A stretch of 64,000 bases of DNA from Mesonia sp008017825 (GTDB lineage: Bacteria; Bacteroidota; Bacteroidia; Flavobacteriales; Flavobacteriaceae): positions 1 through 64,000 of the forward strand of contig NZ_VRLS01000032.1 of assembly GCF_008017825.1 (NCBI RefSeq). The letters are read 5' to 3'. The notes below the pieces were generated by a model that searched no databases, was not told the DNA's origin, and saw nothing but the letters and a program-made list of their open reading frames with translations. This document shows, one piece after another, positions 50,545 through 59,608 of this stretch (the first letter of the stretch is position 1; every line of letters starts with the position of its first letter). The position numbers and the translations under genes are program-made.

Positions 50545-52218
50545 ATGCATTATATTGATCTCATTATTTTATTTTCAACCTTGGCGTTTATTGTCATCTA
50601 TGGTTATTATCATTCTCGCGGCAGCAAAAACGTAAGCGATTATTTAAAAGGAGGTAACGAAGCACGTTGGTGGACGATTGGTTTATCGGTTATGGCAACG
50701 CAAGCCAGTGCGATCACCTTTTTATCTACTCCAGGACAGGCATTTCATAGTGGGATGGGTTTTGTTCAATTTTATATTGGTGTTCCTATTGCGATGATTG
50801 TCATTTGCATGGTTTTTATTCCTATTTACCATCGTTTAAAAGTATATACTGCTTATGAGTATTTAGAAACTCGTTTCGATTTAAAGACCAGAACCCTTAC
50901 GGCATTACTGTTTTTAGTTCAGCGAGGTTTGGCTGCAGGAATTACCATTTTTGCACCTTCTATAGTACTTTCGGCAGTATTGGGTTGGGATTTATTTACC
51001 CTTAATATCCTTATCGGAATTTTAGTTATTATCTATACCGTATCTGGAGGAACCAAAGCGGTAAGCGTTACTCAAAAACAACAAATGGCGATTATTTTCA
51101 CCGGAATGTTTATCGCGTTTTTTCTGGTCCTAAAATATTTACCAGAAGAAGTTACGTTCACAAAAGCATTAGATATTGCCGGCGCTAGCGGAAGAATGGA
51201 AATTTTAGATTTTTCCTTTGATTTTGAAAATAGATACACCATTTGGAGCGGACTCATTGGCGGAACTTTTTTAGCCCTCTCCTACTTTGGTACAGATCAA
51301 AGTCAGGTGCAACGCTACCTCTCGGCCAAGAGTTTAAAGCAAAGCCAGATGGGTTTAATTTTTAATGGATTGTTAAAAGTTCCTATGCAGTTTTTTATTC
51401 TTTTGGTAGGGATTATGGTCTTTGTGTTTTATCAATACAATCCTTCTCCGCTTAATTTCAACCCTGTTTCCACGGAAGTGATAGAGAATTCTGCTTATCA
51501 AGAAGAATATCATGAATTACAAGAAGAGCTAAATCAGCTTCAGCTAAAAAAAGCAGAAAAATCGACCGCATTTGTAGCCTTATCTAATACGCAAGAGATT
51601 GATGTCGCTAAAGCGGAATTAAATGAATTACAAGAGCAAGAATTTCAACTTCGAGAAGAAGCAAGTGCTTTAATTAAACAAGCAGATGAGAGCATACAAA
51701 CCAACGATAAAGATTATGTCTTTATTCATTTTATACTAAATCACTTACCAATTGGGCTAATTGGATTGTTATTGGCTGTGATCTTATCGGCAGCGATGTC
51801 CTCTACTGCTTCAGAGTTAAATTCTTTGGCTTCTACAACCGTGATAGACTTGTATAAAAGAAACGTCAAGTCAGAAAAATCTGACCAGCATTACTTAAAT
51901 GCTTCGAGAGTTTTTACTTTAATCTGGGGGATTTTCGCCATCATTATCGCTTGTACGGCAAACCTATTTGACAATTTAATCCAGCTTGTTAATATTATAG
52001 GTTCTATCTTCTACGGAAATGTATTAGGAATATTTTTACTTGCTTTCTTCGTAAAATATGTAAAAAGCAATGCTACATTTATAGCGGCAATAATTACACA
52101 AGTAATTGTTATTATAGGTTGGTGGAATGATTGGATGCCTTATTTGTGGCTTAACTTATTTGGTTGTGCTTTGGTAATGGGAATTGCGATGATACTTCAA
52201 ATTATGAGAAAAAAATAA
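50545..52218 (+). CDS. Sodium:solute symporter (SSS family)
   Basis: A 557-residue membrane transporter with 13 or so helices and the LeuT-like SSS fold. The conserved KNVSDYLKGG and SAITFLSTPGQ sequences are near the start. An unusual charged coiled-coil-like insertion occupies about residues 311-385 (EYHELQEELNQLQLKK, LNELQEQEFQLREEA) between transmembrane segments. The substrate is unknown; it lies in an operon with a secreted sugar-deacetylase-like enzyme, suggesting sugar or amino-sugar import. Confidence 0.9.
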   Translation: MHYIDLIILFSTLAFIVIYGYYHSRGSKNVSDYLKGGNEARWWTIGLSVMATQASAITFLSTPGQAFHSGMGFVQFYIGVPIAMIVICMVFIPIYHRLKVYTAYEYLETRFDLKTRTLTALLFLVQRGLAAGITIFAPSIVLSAVLGWDLFTLNILIGILVIIYTVSGGTKAVSVTQKQQMAIIFTGMFIAFFLVLKYLPEEVTFTKALDIAGASGRMEILDFSFDFENRYTIWSGLIGGTFLALSYFGTDQSQVQRYLSAKSLKQSQMGLIFNGLLKVPMQFFILLVGIMVFVFYQYNPSPLNFNPVSTEVIENSAYQEEYHELQEELNQLQLKKAEKSTAFVALSNTQEIDVAKAELNELQEQEFQLREEASALIKQADESIQTNDKDYVFIHFILNHLPIGLIGLLLAVILSAAMSSTASELNSLASTTVIDLYKRNVKSEKSDQHYLNASRVFTLIWGIFAIIIACTANLFDNLIQLVNIIGSIFYGNVLGIFLLAFFVKYVKSNATFIAAIITQVIVIIGWWNDWMPYLWLNLFGCALVMGIAMILQIMRKK

Positions 52219-52245
52219 GGAAGTAAAAAATTACTTCCTTATTTA
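52213..52245. terminator. Bidirectional terminator
   Basis: AAGGAAGTAA pairs with TTACTTCCTT around a four-A loop, extending into A/T flanks, between convergent genes. Confidence 0.9.
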
Positions 52246-52268
52246 ATTATTAGAATTAAAACTAAAAT

Positions 52269-53114
52269 TTATTTAGCTCCCCACTCTTTTAAAGAGTCTT
52301 CGTTCATTTTTACGTAATCTTGGTTTCCAGCTTTTTTAGCTGCAGCCAAAGATTTTTTAGCCGTTGCAATGGCATCTTTTTTCTTCCCTGCTTTTGCTTC
52401 TATTAAAGATTTTTTTCTTAATACGTAAAAAGGAGCGTCTTCTTGCATCTCAACAGACTTATTAATCCAAGTTAAAGCTTGATTAATATCTTTTCCTTCT
52501 TCATAGTAATAAGTTGCTGCAGAATAATAATCGCTAGACGAAGGTCCGTTTAATACTTTATTTATGCTCGTCATTGTTTTATCTTCAGTAGGAACATTTA
52601 CTGTTAAATAAGCAACAGTATCTTCCCATAAAAAGTTGATAGCTGCAGAATCATTTTTTAACTCATCAATAACAATGGTAAAAGTTTCCATAGTTATTGG
52701 CATTTTTTGAACTTCAGCTTTGGTTTTTAAAGCTACTTTGCTTTCATCCCATTTTTGAGGAAGTCCCCAATTATTAGTATCTGCATAAAATACAATTTCC
52801 CAAGAATTTTTAGTTGGAGTAGCAAAAATTGCATAATCTCCAGCAGCTAACTTTTTACCGCTTATCATTACGTCATCACTAAATGAAATGGTTGTGTTCT
52901 TATTTGCACCCGTTCTCCACATTTTGTCAAAAGGAACTAGATTTCCAAAGATTTCTCTTCCCTTCATAGAAGGTCTAGAGTATTCTACATTAATTGTAGT
53001 TAATCCTACCATTTGCTCCATTTTAGCACTTGGACTTGGTTGTGGTGTTTGAATTTGTGCCGAAGAAAGGTTGGCCAATAAAATACAGACGAATAAAATT
53101 GTAAATTTTTTCAT
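52269..53114 (-). CDS. DUF2911 family secreted protein with C-terminal repeats
   Basis: A 281-residue exported protein with a signal peptide (about 1-19, LSSAQ). The DUF2911 core (about 25-180) contains MVGLTTINVEYSRPSMKGREIFG, WRTGANKNTTISFSDDV and SWEIVFYAD. The C-terminal 100 residues are TPR-like (AATYYYEEGKDINQALTWINKSVEM, KKDAIATAKKSLAAAKK). Function unknown; it is common in Bacteroidota. Confidence 0.86.
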   Translation of the reverse strand: MKKFTILFVCILLANLSSAQIQTPQPSPSAKMEQMVGLTTINVEYSRPSMKGREIFGNLVPFDKMWRTGANKNTTISFSDDVMISGKKLAAGDYAIFATPTKNSWEIVFYADTNNWGLPQKWDESKVALKTKAEVQKMPITMETFTIVIDELKNDSAAINFLWEDTVAYLTVNVPTEDKTMTSINKVLNGPSSSDYYSAATYYYEEGKDINQALTWINKSVEMQEDAPFYVLRKKSLIEAKAGKKKDAIATAKKSLAAAKKAGNQDYVKMNEDSLKEWGAK

Positions 53115-53264
53115 AACTTATTTAAAGAATTATATAGATTTATATAGATGTAAAAATACAAAACCCTAGTATAGAATTCTCCATTTAGATGTAAAAAAAG
53201 CATCATAAACTTTAAAAGTTAGGATTTCAGCCTTATATTTATGGCTTAATAATAATGTTAGATT

Positions 53265-55529
53265 ATGAAAAACAAAAAAATTACAAATTTGCTATTGATA
53301 TTGATAGCGTTACCCACTTTAGCCTTTGCCCAAAATAAAAATTTTTGGTCACAAGCTGAAGGAAAAAATATTTCTCAGGAGAATATTAGAAAAAGTGTTA
53401 CTACTATTGAAAAATCTGAAATTTACAACTTAGATTTATCAAGCTTTAAAAATGCAATATTACAAGCTCCTTATAGATTTGAAGGAGTTACTAGTAATAT
53501 AGAAATAACATTGCCTACAGGAGATTCTTCTTTTGACACCTTTACTCTATATAAAGCTCAAACAATGAGTAAAGAGTTAGCTGCTAAATTTTCAAAGATT
53601 TCATCGTATGTGGGAATATCTAAAGATAAAACACACACGGTTAGATTAACTTTAACTAGTCAAGGTATATTTGGAACTCTTTCAACAGAAAAAGGTACTT
53701 TATATATTAATCCTTATACTTTCTCTGGATATGAATATCAAGTGTTTTACAGAAGAAATACAATTAACAATACACCCTTTTCTTGCTTAGTAGAAGGAGG
53801 TTTAGATACATCTAAAAACAGCTCGAATGAAACTACTGCTAACTTAGCAGATGTCGATGACTCTATTTTACGTAGATATAGATTAGCTGTTGCTACTACA
53901 GGTGAGTATTCACAATTTCACATCACTCAATCAGGTAATACTGGAAGTTCTGATGCGGTTAAAAAACAAGCCGTAATGGATGCTATAGTAGCCGTGATTG
54001 ATAGAGTAAATACAATCTACGAACAAGAGTTAGCTACAACATTTACTTTAGTTAATAATAATGAAGATCTTATTTATTTAAATGCTAATACAGATCCCTT
54101 TAATAATACTAATGCAAATGTTTTAATTAATCAAAGTCAGCAAGAAATCGATGCTACTATCGGAAACGCAAATTACGATATAGGTCATACATTTAGTACC
54201 GGTGGTGGAGGTCTTGCTCAACTTGCATCTGTTTGTTCAGACCCTTTTAAAGCGAGAGGTATTACTGGTTTGCCACAACCAATTGGTGATAGTTTTGCCA
54301 TTGATTTTGTATGTCATGAAATTGGACATCAATTTGGAAGTCCTCATACTTTTAACGGTGATACACAAAACTGTGCAGGAACTAACAGAAATAACGCTAC
54401 AGCTGTAGAGCCAGGAAGTGGTTCGACTATTATGGCTTACGCAGGAATTTGTAGTCCTGAAAATGTTCAAAATTCAAGTGATGATTATTTTCATGCAATA
54501 AGTATTCAACTTATCTACAACAACTTAGCATTTTCTACTGGTGGTAGCTGTGCTGAAGAAATAAATCTTAACAACTCTGCTCCACAAGTTAATTCACTAC
54601 CTAATTACACTATTCCATATGGAACAGCGTTTGAATTAACCGCTAGTGCTACAGATGCTGATGGGGATAACTTAACTTACTGCTGGGAACAAATCGATAA
54701 TGAGATTACTCCAGCTCCTCCTACTCCAGATGCTACCCAAGGTCCTGTATTTAGATCTTTTGAACCAACCGTTTCACCAACTAGATATTTCCCATCTAAG
54801 AGCAGTGTTTTAGCTGGTGATTTAGCACCTACTTGGGAAGTTATATCAAATCAACCTAGAGAGTATAATTTTGCTGTAACTGTTAGAGATAATAATCCAA
54901 TAGGAGCGCAAAGTAGAAGAAGAGATACTAAGGTTACTGTAGCGAACACAGGACCTTTTGTAGTTACTTCTCAAAATACACCAGGAATTAGTTATGATCA
55001 AAATGAAGCTATCACAGTTACATGGAACGTAGCAGGAACTACTGGAAACGGTATAAATACTTCTAATGTAGATATCTATCTATCTTACAATGGAGGTATC
55101 ACGTTTGAATTGGTTGGAATTGGTCATGCAAATACTGGTTCATCTACCTTTCAACTACCAATTGGAACATCATCTACTTTTTGTAGATTTAAAGTAAAGG
55201 GAAGAGGGAATGTATTTTATGCAATCAACTCAGAGTTATTTGAAATTACTGATCAATTAGCTACTGATACAAATGAGTTATCACAACTTTTCAATGTATA
55301 CCCTAATCCAAACAATGGAAACTTCACTATCAACTTTAATGAAGCTTCTGGTGCAGATTATACTGCTAAAGTTTACGATTTAAGAGGAAGATTAATTAGT
55401 AATACTATGATTTCTACTTCTGAATCTTTAACAAAACAAATTGATTTAAATCAGCCTCAATCTGGAATTTATATTCTAAAAGTTTCTAACGGATCTCAAG
55501 AATCTGTAAAGAAATTAATTATTGAGTAA
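53265..55529 (+). CDS. T9SS-secreted reprolysin-type metalloprotease
   Basis: A 754-residue secreted protease. Signal peptide 1-22 (LAFAQ), propeptide-like region to about 195, then a metzincin domain with zinc site HEIGHQFGSPH (His351, Glu352, His355, His361). The Met-turn follows as STIMAYAGIC. A fibronectin/Calx-like region (about 425-660) precedes the T9SS type A sorting domain (NVYPNPNNGNF to KKLIIE). Peptide cleavage outside the cell or on the surface is likely. Substrate unknown. Confidence 0.93.
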   Translation: MKNKKITNLLLILIALPTLAFAQNKNFWSQAEGKNISQENIRKSVTTIEKSEIYNLDLSSFKNAILQAPYRFEGVTSNIEITLPTGDSSFDTFTLYKAQTMSKELAAKFSKISSYVGISKDKTHTVRLTLTSQGIFGTLSTEKGTLYINPYTFSGYEYQVFYRRNTINNTPFSCLVEGGLDTSKNSSNETTANLADVDDSILRRYRLAVATTGEYSQFHITQSGNTGSSDAVKKQAVMDAIVAVIDRVNTIYEQELATTFTLVNNNEDLIYLNANTDPFNNTNANVLINQSQQEIDATIGNANYDIGHTFSTGGGGLAQLASVCSDPFKARGITGLPQPIGDSFAIDFVCHEIGHQFGSPHTFNGDTQNCAGTNRNNATAVEPGSGSTIMAYAGICSPENVQNSSDDYFHAISIQLIYNNLAFSTGGSCAEEINLNNSAPQVNSLPNYTIPYGTAFELTASATDADGDNLTYCWEQIDNEITPAPPTPDATQGPVFRSFEPTVSPTRYFPSKSSVLAGDLAPTWEVISNQPREYNFAVTVRDNNPIGAQSRRRDTKVTVANTGPFVVTSQNTPGISYDQNEAITVTWNVAGTTGNGINTSNVDIYLSYNGGITFELVGIGHANTGSSTFQLPIGTSSTFCRFKVKGRGNVFYAINSELFEITDQLATDTNELSQLFNVYPNPNNGNFTINFNEASGADYTAKVYDLRGRLISNTMISTSESLTKQIDLNQPQSGIYILKVSNGSQESVKKLIIE

Positions 55530-55553
55530 ATTTTAAATTTATCTCTTATATTT

Positions 55554-55586
55554 AAAGCCCTATCGTAATTGATGGGGCTTTTTTAA
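55554..55586 (+). terminator. Terminator of the metalloprotease gene
   Basis: AAAGCCC pairs with GGGCTTT, with extra pairs below a short loop and a T tract. Confidence 0.82.
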
Positions 55587-55605
55587 TTATTCTATTTATT
55601 TAAGT

Positions 55606-57135
55606 ATGGAAACAGAAGAAAATCTTATTAAACATATACAAGAAGGCTATCAAACAAAAGCCGATTATATTTATCTAGGTGCAGCCATGAAAGAAGGAGC
55701 TCCACACTCCTCTGCTTCTGTAAAGATTCCTTTAAAAACGTTAAATAGACATGGTCTAATTGCTGGAGCTACAGGTACTGGAAAAACAAAGACGCTTCAA
55801 ATCTTAGCAGAAAACTTATCCCAAAAAGGTATTCCTGTAGTACTTATGGATATGAAAGGGGATTTAAGCGGATTAGCAAAACCCTCTCCAATAGCAGACA
55901 AATTAGCTGATAGACATGAAAAAATAGGATTTGAATTTACTCCAAAAGCTTCTCCCGTAGAAATCTTATCACTTTCTAATCAAAATGGTGTAAAATTGAG
56001 AGCTACAGTAAGTGAATTTGGTCCTGTGTTACTGTCTCGTATTTTAGATTTAAGTCCGACTCAAACGGGAATTCTAGCAATCATATTTAAATATTGTGAT
56101 GATAAACACATGCCGTTATTAGATCTAGAGGATTTAAAAAAATTAGTTCGCTATATTACTGAAGAAGGAGAAGATGATTTTGAAAAAGAATATGGAAGAG
56201 TTTCAAAGTCATCTACAGGTGCCATCTTAAGAAAAATTGTTGCATTAGAGCAACAAGGAGGAGATCGGTTTTTTGGAGAACCTTCATTTGACGTGAAAGA
56301 TTTGCTTAAAAAGAATGATTTAGGCGAAGCATTTATAAATATTATTAGATTAAACGATATTCAAGATAAGCCTGCCCTATTTTCTACATTTATATTAAGT
56401 CTTTTAGCTGAAATTTATTCCACTTTTCCAGAAAAAGGAGATAGTGACCAACCTGAATTGGTCATGTTTATTGATGAAGCACATCTTATTTTTAAAGAAG
56501 CCTCTGATGCGCTTTTAGATCAAATTGAAAGTATTATTAAACTTATTCGTTCTAAAGGGGTTGGTATATATTTTGTAACTCAAAATCCCACAGATATTCC
56601 AAGCGAAGTATTAAGTCAGCTCGGGCTCAAAATTCAGCATGCCTTGAGAGCTTTTACCGCAAAAGACCGAAAAGCTATTAAGTTAACAGCTCAGAATTAT
56701 CCTTTATCTGATTATTATGATACCGAAGAAATATTAACTTCTTTAGGTATAGGAGAAGCCTTGGTAACCGCGCTAGATGAAAAAGGAAGACCTACTCCCC
56801 TAGCTGCAACTATGTTACGAGCTCCTATGAGTAGAATGGATATACTTACCCCTAGTGAAATTGAAGAAGTCCTTAAAGCTTCAAAATTAATAGACAAGTA
56901 TAATCAACCTGTGGATCGCGAAAGTGCTTATGAGATGCTTACTCAGAAAATTAAAGAAGCTGAAGAAGAAACCCAAAAAGAAAAAGCTAAAGAACAACGT
57001 AAAACTGTAGAGAAAAAAACGAGTCGTTCTACGAGAAGTAATGGCAAATCTGCATCAGATCATATTTTAAAAGTATTAACTAGCGCAACATTTATTAGAG
57101 GGGTGATGAGCATTTTAAATAAAGCGTTTAAGTAA
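55606..57135 (+). CDS. HerA-like (DUF853) helicase/ATPase
   Basis: A 509-residue P-loop ATPase of the HerA/FtsK group. Walker A is GATGTGKT at 54-61, Walker B is MFIDEAHLIF, and VTQNPTDIPSEVLSQLGLKIQHALRAF contains the Gln/Arg positions. The C-terminal 70 residues are a Lys/Glu-rich coiled segment. Function in bacteria is unclear, possibly DNA or protein-complex remodelling. The start overlaps nothing, but the stop codon overlaps the next gene by one base (TAATG), so they are coupled. Confidence 0.9.
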   Translation: METEENLIKHIQEGYQTKADYIYLGAAMKEGAPHSSASVKIPLKTLNRHGLIAGATGTGKTKTLQILAENLSQKGIPVVLMDMKGDLSGLAKPSPIADKLADRHEKIGFEFTPKASPVEILSLSNQNGVKLRATVSEFGPVLLSRILDLSPTQTGILAIIFKYCDDKHMPLLDLEDLKKLVRYITEEGEDDFEKEYGRVSKSSTGAILRKIVALEQQGGDRFFGEPSFDVKDLLKKNDLGEAFINIIRLNDIQDKPALFSTFILSLLAEIYSTFPEKGDSDQPELVMFIDEAHLIFKEASDALLDQIESIIKLIRSKGVGIYFVTQNPTDIPSEVLSQLGLKIQHALRAFTAKDRKAIKLTAQNYPLSDYYDTEEILTSLGIGEALVTALDEKGRPTPLAATMLRAPMSRMDILTPSEIEEVLKASKLIDKYNQPVDRESAYEMLTQKIKEAEEETQKEKAKEQRKTVEKKTSRSTRSNGKSASDHILKVLTSATFIRGVMSILNKAFK

Positions 57136-57719
57136 TGCACAAACATTTTAAAATTTATAAACCTTACGGATATTTAAGTCAGTTTGTAAACCAGCATAAA
57201 AGAAGAAAAAACAAAAAGATGTTAGGGAAATTGTATGATTTCCCAAAAGAAACCATGTCTGTTGGCCGATTAGATGAAGATTCAGAAGGTTTACTTATTT
57301 TAACTACGGATGGAAAAATGAGCTATAAAATCTTGTCCCAATCTGTAGAGAAAGAATATTATGTTCAAGTCGATGGAGAAATAACTTTAGAAGCTATAGA
57401 ACAGCTTAAAAAAGGTTTAGAGATTAGTATCAACGGGAAGCCATACACCACACTTCCTTGTAATGCTTTTTTACTTGAAGAAAAACCCACATTCCCAGAA
57501 AGAGCTAAAAAAATTAGAGATGAAAGACACGGCCCCACCAGTTGGGCTTCGATTACCTTAACGGAAGGGAAGTTTAGACAAGTGAAAAAAATGACTGCTG
57601 CAGTTGGCTTTCCCACACTTAGACTAGTTAGAGTAAGAGTAGGTAATATAAGAGTTGACGGGTTAAATGCTGGTGAAGTAAAAGAAGTTACTCAAGAAGT
57701 TGAAGAAAAATTTTTATAA
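57135..57719 (+). CDS. RluE/RsuA-family pseudouridine synthase
   Basis: A 194-residue enzyme isomerising uridine to pseudouridine in rRNA. Catalytic Asp47 is in GRLDEDSEGLLILT. There is no N-terminal S4 domain, as in RluE (23S U2457-type) members. HGPTSWASITLTEGKFRQVKKM and LVRVRVGNIRVDGL are family landmarks. The exact rRNA position cannot be assigned. It is coupled to the HerA-like gene, and the 3' end overlaps the leftward amidohydrolase by 6 bases. Confidence 0.92.
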   Translation: MHKHFKIYKPYGYLSQFVNQHKRRKNKKMLGKLYDFPKETMSVGRLDEDSEGLLILTTDGKMSYKILSQSVEKEYYVQVDGEITLEAIEQLKKGLEISINGKPYTTLPCNAFLLEEKPTFPERAKKIRDERHGPTSWASITLTEGKFRQVKKMTAAVGFPTLRLVRVRVGNIRVDGLNAGEVKEVTQEVEEKFL

Positions 57720-58388
57720 TTTTTGAATCATTGACTTTAGCCTTTTTTGAATTGGTAATGGGAATTCATTATTAATCAATAAACCCTGATTAATTTCAAT
57801 CTCAATCCCACTATAATTTTCGGGAAATTGTTTTCTTAAATAGGTGGTAAAACCATCTGATGTTCCCAAATAAGGGTAATTTCTTCTTATTTTCAAGTTT
57901 GTATGATTCTTCAATTGATCTATCATTTTTTTCACCCAGTATAATTCAGAAGTTCTTTTAGGGTCGTATAAAAACCCTAGATCAGCATTACGTTTTTGTC
58001 CGTTTAATATAGGGGTAAAAGAATGCAGAGAGATATGTAAAACTTCCTCTCCTTTGCTTACGAAATTATGTATTTGTTGTTCTATCTCATTACGATATGG
58101 CAAATAATACTTTTCAATAATTTTTTGCTTAGCGGAAACTGTCAATGGTTTCGTAATTTCTGAAAATAAATTTGGGTGGTGCAATGATCTATTTTTTTCA
58201 ATGAGCAAACGAGAAATAGAAGACGATTTATAATAATCAGCTTCTAGTTTCACGAACTCAAACACTTCTAAAATTCCTAAATCCCAACCTTGATGAGCAT
58301 CTAAAAGTGTTTTTTTTTGTTCAAATAATGAAGAGTAAGCAAGAGGAATTTTGTTTCCTCCATGCTCACATGTAATTACAAGTTTCAA
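57714..58388 (-). CDS. N-formylglutamate amidohydrolase family protein
   Basis: A 224-residue zinc hydrolase-like protein of the N-formylglutamate amidohydrolase (HutG-type) family. ITCEHGGNKIP at the start and HISLHSFTP (metal-type His residues) match. Most likely deformylates or hydrolyses an N-acyl-amino acid or amide. The start codon is TTG, overlapping the TGA stop of the ligase gene in a four-base TTGA; the conserved motif begins at once after it and no other start fits. Third gene of the ATP-grasp operon, possibly trimming or recycling its product. Confidence 0.82.
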   Translation of the reverse strand: MKLVITCEHGGNKIPLAYSSLFEQKKTLLDAHQGWDLGILEVFEFVKLEADYYKSSSISRLLIEKNRSLHHPNLFSEITKPLTVSAKQKIIEKYYLPYRNEIEQQIHNFVSKGEEVLHISLHSFTPILNGQKRNADLGFLYDPKRTSELYWVKKMIDQLKNHTNLKIRRNYPYLGTSDGFTTYLRKQFPENYSGIEIEINQGLLINNEFPLPIQKRLKSMIQKL

Positions 58389-59608
58389 GGTTGAAACAAT
58401 TGATTTTTAGCTAAACAACCTGCTAATTGTTGATAGATTTCTAACACATTACTTTCAGAGTTATCTTTCGAAAAAACTTTTAAAATACGTTGTGATAACG
58501 AACCTTCACTTAATATAATTTGGATAGATCCCTTTGCTTCCTTAGAAAGTTGAAAAGAAACATTCTGAAAAATATAACTCCACAATTGCTTTACGGAAAT
58601 CTCTTGTCTTTCGAATATGAAAAGTTCTGCAAAGATTTCTGGCAAGATCACTTCATCTCCCTTCTTAATAACTTGATCAAATATTTTCAATAAATCATTT
58701 TCGTGCCACGACTTTAATTCTTCTAAATTTAAATTTTTAATCATCCACTTTAGCGTTTCTATAATTAATTCCGCGACAGCGAGATCTGCTTTAGGGCATT
58801 CTTGTAGATCGATAACTCGAATTTCAATAGCATTTCTATCAAATCGAGCTATAGCTCCTCTAGAGTTTAAAAATAAATGATCTAAAATTTTATTCTTATC
58901 ATAAGGAGTAATCGCTTTTTGAATAGGTTGAAATATTTTTTGATGATATGTTTCTTTAGAAAAAACCTGTTCTGGAATCACTTTCCCTGTCATTACAGGA
59001 ATTTTCTGTTGATTGTTTTTATAGTACTCTAAACGTGTATCTAAAACACCGGTAGTTTTTCCTTCTAAAATAGGAGAACTTGCTGTTAATGCAGGAATAA
59101 TAGGCAATAATATACGTATAGCGGCGTGAAGTTGTTCAAATTCTTCATCGTTGTAAAATGGTAGGTTAATATGCATGCTTTGCACGTTGGACCAACCGTG
59201 ACCCTTACAGTCAAAAATTCGATTATACAACTCATACACTTCACTATAGCTATGTTTCCATAATACAGTTTCCGTCAACGGATTCATAAAAGGGTGCGAA
59301 GCTGTTGGTAATAATTGTAATCCTTTCTTCTTTAGTATGGTGTTGATCTCTTGAATGTTTTTATAAAAATCCTGAGATAGTTTTTTAATATCTGCAGCAG
59401 GTCCATTTGTTTTTATTTCCACCACGTGAGCTACCAACTCATTGCTCCAACTTATAGCACCATTATCAATATCTGAAGTTATACTTCCGCTTTTAAGCGT
59501 AAATAGTTCATCTACATTCGGGGATATTTTTAAACTCTCTTGTTGAACAAGCATATACTCTAATTCTATCCCCACCACTTCGAACAAATGATACTTTTTA
59601 CTTTTCAT
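58385..59608 (-). CDS. GCS2-like glutamate-cysteine ligase / carboxylate-amine ligase
   Basis: A 407-residue protein of the glutamate-cysteine ligase type 2 (GCS2, YbdK) fold. The metal/ATP region starts VGIELEYMLVQ; QSMHINLPFYN and RNAIEIRVIDLQECP are further landmarks of the family. Such enzymes form amide bonds between a carboxylate and an amine. The gene overlaps the RimK-type gene by 11 bases and the amidohydrolase by 4, so the three are a tight translationally coupled set. The real substrates are unknown; glutathione synthesis is possible but no gshB-like gene is nearby, apart from the ATP-grasp partner itself. Confidence 0.85.
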   Translation of the reverse strand: MKSKKYHLFEVVGIELEYMLVQQESLKISPNVDELFTLKSGSITSDIDNGAISWSNELVAHVVEIKTNGPAADIKKLSQDFYKNIQEINTILKKKGLQLLPTASHPFMNPLTETVLWKHSYSEVYELYNRIFDCKGHGWSNVQSMHINLPFYNDEEFEQLHAAIRILLPIIPALTASSPILEGKTTGVLDTRLEYYKNNQQKIPVMTGKVIPEQVFSKETYHQKIFQPIQKAITPYDKNKILDHLFLNSRGAIARFDRNAIEIRVIDLQECPKADLAVAELIIETLKWMIKNLNLEELKSWHENDLLKIFDQVIKKGDEVILPEIFAELFIFERQEISVKQLWSYIFQNVSFQLSKEAKGSIQIILSEGSLSQRILKVFSKDNSESNVLEIYQQLAGCLAKNQLFQP

